Below, piece by piece: positions 6,042 through 6,255 of a stretch of DNA of 6,255 bases. The notes under the pieces are model-generated. The model saw only the letters and a list, made by a program, of their open reading frames with translations. It was not told the DNA's origin and ran no database searches. This stretch comes from Candidatus Latescibacteria bacterium 4484_107 (lineage in GTDB: Bacteria; Latescibacterota; 4484-107). Where the stretch lies: NCBI GenBank assembly GCA_002059205.1, contig MVCQ01000186.1, positions 1 to 6,255 of the forward strand, in the 5' to 3' direction. Both the position numbers and the translations under genes were made by a program. Position 1 is the first letter of the stretch; each line of letters starts with the position of its first letter.

Positions 6042-6050
6042 AGCCCCCCC

Positions 6051-6149
6051 ATTGCCTACGATTTCAAAATTTCAAAGATTTCAAAGATTGCCTGAACGGC
6101 CGGCGCCCCAATCTTGGCAATCTTGGCAATCTTTGAACTCTTTGAAATG
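6051..6149. repeat. Nonamer-register repeat with a 24-bp inverted repeat
   Basis: Ninety-nine bases divide into eleven 9-nt words in one register. They include atttcaaag twice (6069-6086), attgcctac/attgcctga (6051 and 6087), ttggcaatc twice (6114-6131), and tttgaactc with tttgaaatg (6132-6149). The arm 6069-6092 is the reverse complement of 6125-6148 with a single mismatch, leaving a 32-nt loop. It occupies nearly the whole spacer between rfbB and the oxidoreductase gene. Confidence 0.85.
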
Positions 6150-6151
6150 CA

Positions 6152-6255
6152 CTAGCCTTTCCCGTACTGTTTCTCGTAATAGGCCCGATAGCTTCCATTC
6201 TTAATCTTGCGCCACCACCATTCGTTGTCCACGTACCAGTCGATGGTTTGCTCCA
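6152..6255 (-). CDS. rfbB: dTDP-glucose 4,6-dehydratase, C-terminal end only
   Basis: The last 33 codons and the TAG stop (6154-6152) of a gene that enters from the right edge. The visible peptide includes IDWYVDNEWWW and YRAYYEKQYG, matching the conserved C-terminal tail of RfbB (a TV-x-WY-x-x-N-x-WW motif followed by G-x-Y-x-x-YY-x-x-QY). RfbB converts dTDP-glucose to dTDP-4-keto-6-deoxyglucose, the branch point to dTDP-rhamnose and other deoxysugars of O-antigens and capsules. The NAD-binding and catalytic parts lie outside the window, so integrity cannot be judged. A closely related 4,6-dehydratase of the same SDR group is the alternative. Confidence 0.85.
   Translation of the reverse strand, partial: EQTIDWYVDNEWWWRKIKNGSYRAYYEKQYGKG

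Noticed and set aside
1..6255. Phage defence, toxin-antitoxin or other accessory system
   Set aside because: All protein genes belong to recognised families with housekeeping, regulatory or envelope roles; there are no small paired genes, nucleases or transposases.

Overview
The window comes from a Gram-negative bacterium. The evidence is an LPS-heptose phosphatase (GmhB), the end of a dTDP-glucose 4,6-dehydratase (RfbB) and an NDP-sugar-type oxidoreductase, all pointing to a polysaccharide-coated outer membrane. Coding regions are moderately GC-rich and gene order is loose. The phylum cannot be fixed from the sequence. The style of the spacers (short words iterated in a strict 7- or 9-nt register, plus stand-alone palindromes) recalls uncultivated environmental lineages, but that is an impression only.

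Left part, + strand (1-2761): the 3' part of a hybrid sensor histidine kinase (PAS, HisKA, HATPase_c, receiver) enters from the left edge. It is followed, after an 85-nt spacer full of repeats, by a DUF4432 / aldose 1-epimerase-like protein with a good ribosome binding site. The kinase stop codon lies inside a 19-bp hairpin.

Right part, - strand (2836-6255), read from right to left: the last 33 codons of rfbB; a 110-nt spacer that is a 9-nt-register repeat with a 24-bp inverted repeat; a Gfo/Idh/MocA oxidoreductase; a tRNA pair (CAU-anticodon tRNA, probably the lysidine-modified tRNA-Ile2, then tRNA-Val(CAC)) with a recognisable promoter and a textbook intrinsic terminator; a MEMO-family protein (AmrB-like) starting only 27 nt beyond that terminator; a 295-nt spacer with a heptamer tandem repeat and a 15-bp palindrome; and gmhB, convergent with the DUF4432 gene.

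Functionally, rfbB, the oxidoreductase and gmhB fit cell-surface sugar metabolism (NDP-sugar remodelling and ADP-heptose supply), and the DUF4432 protein probably handles a sugar anomer. The kinase and MEMO protein are not obviously tied to this. I find no convincing new multi-gene system. The most distinctive feature is the spacers: four of the five protein-gene boundaries spanned by the window carry short-word repeats in a fixed register, often with inverted symmetry and sometimes running into the 3' ends of genes.
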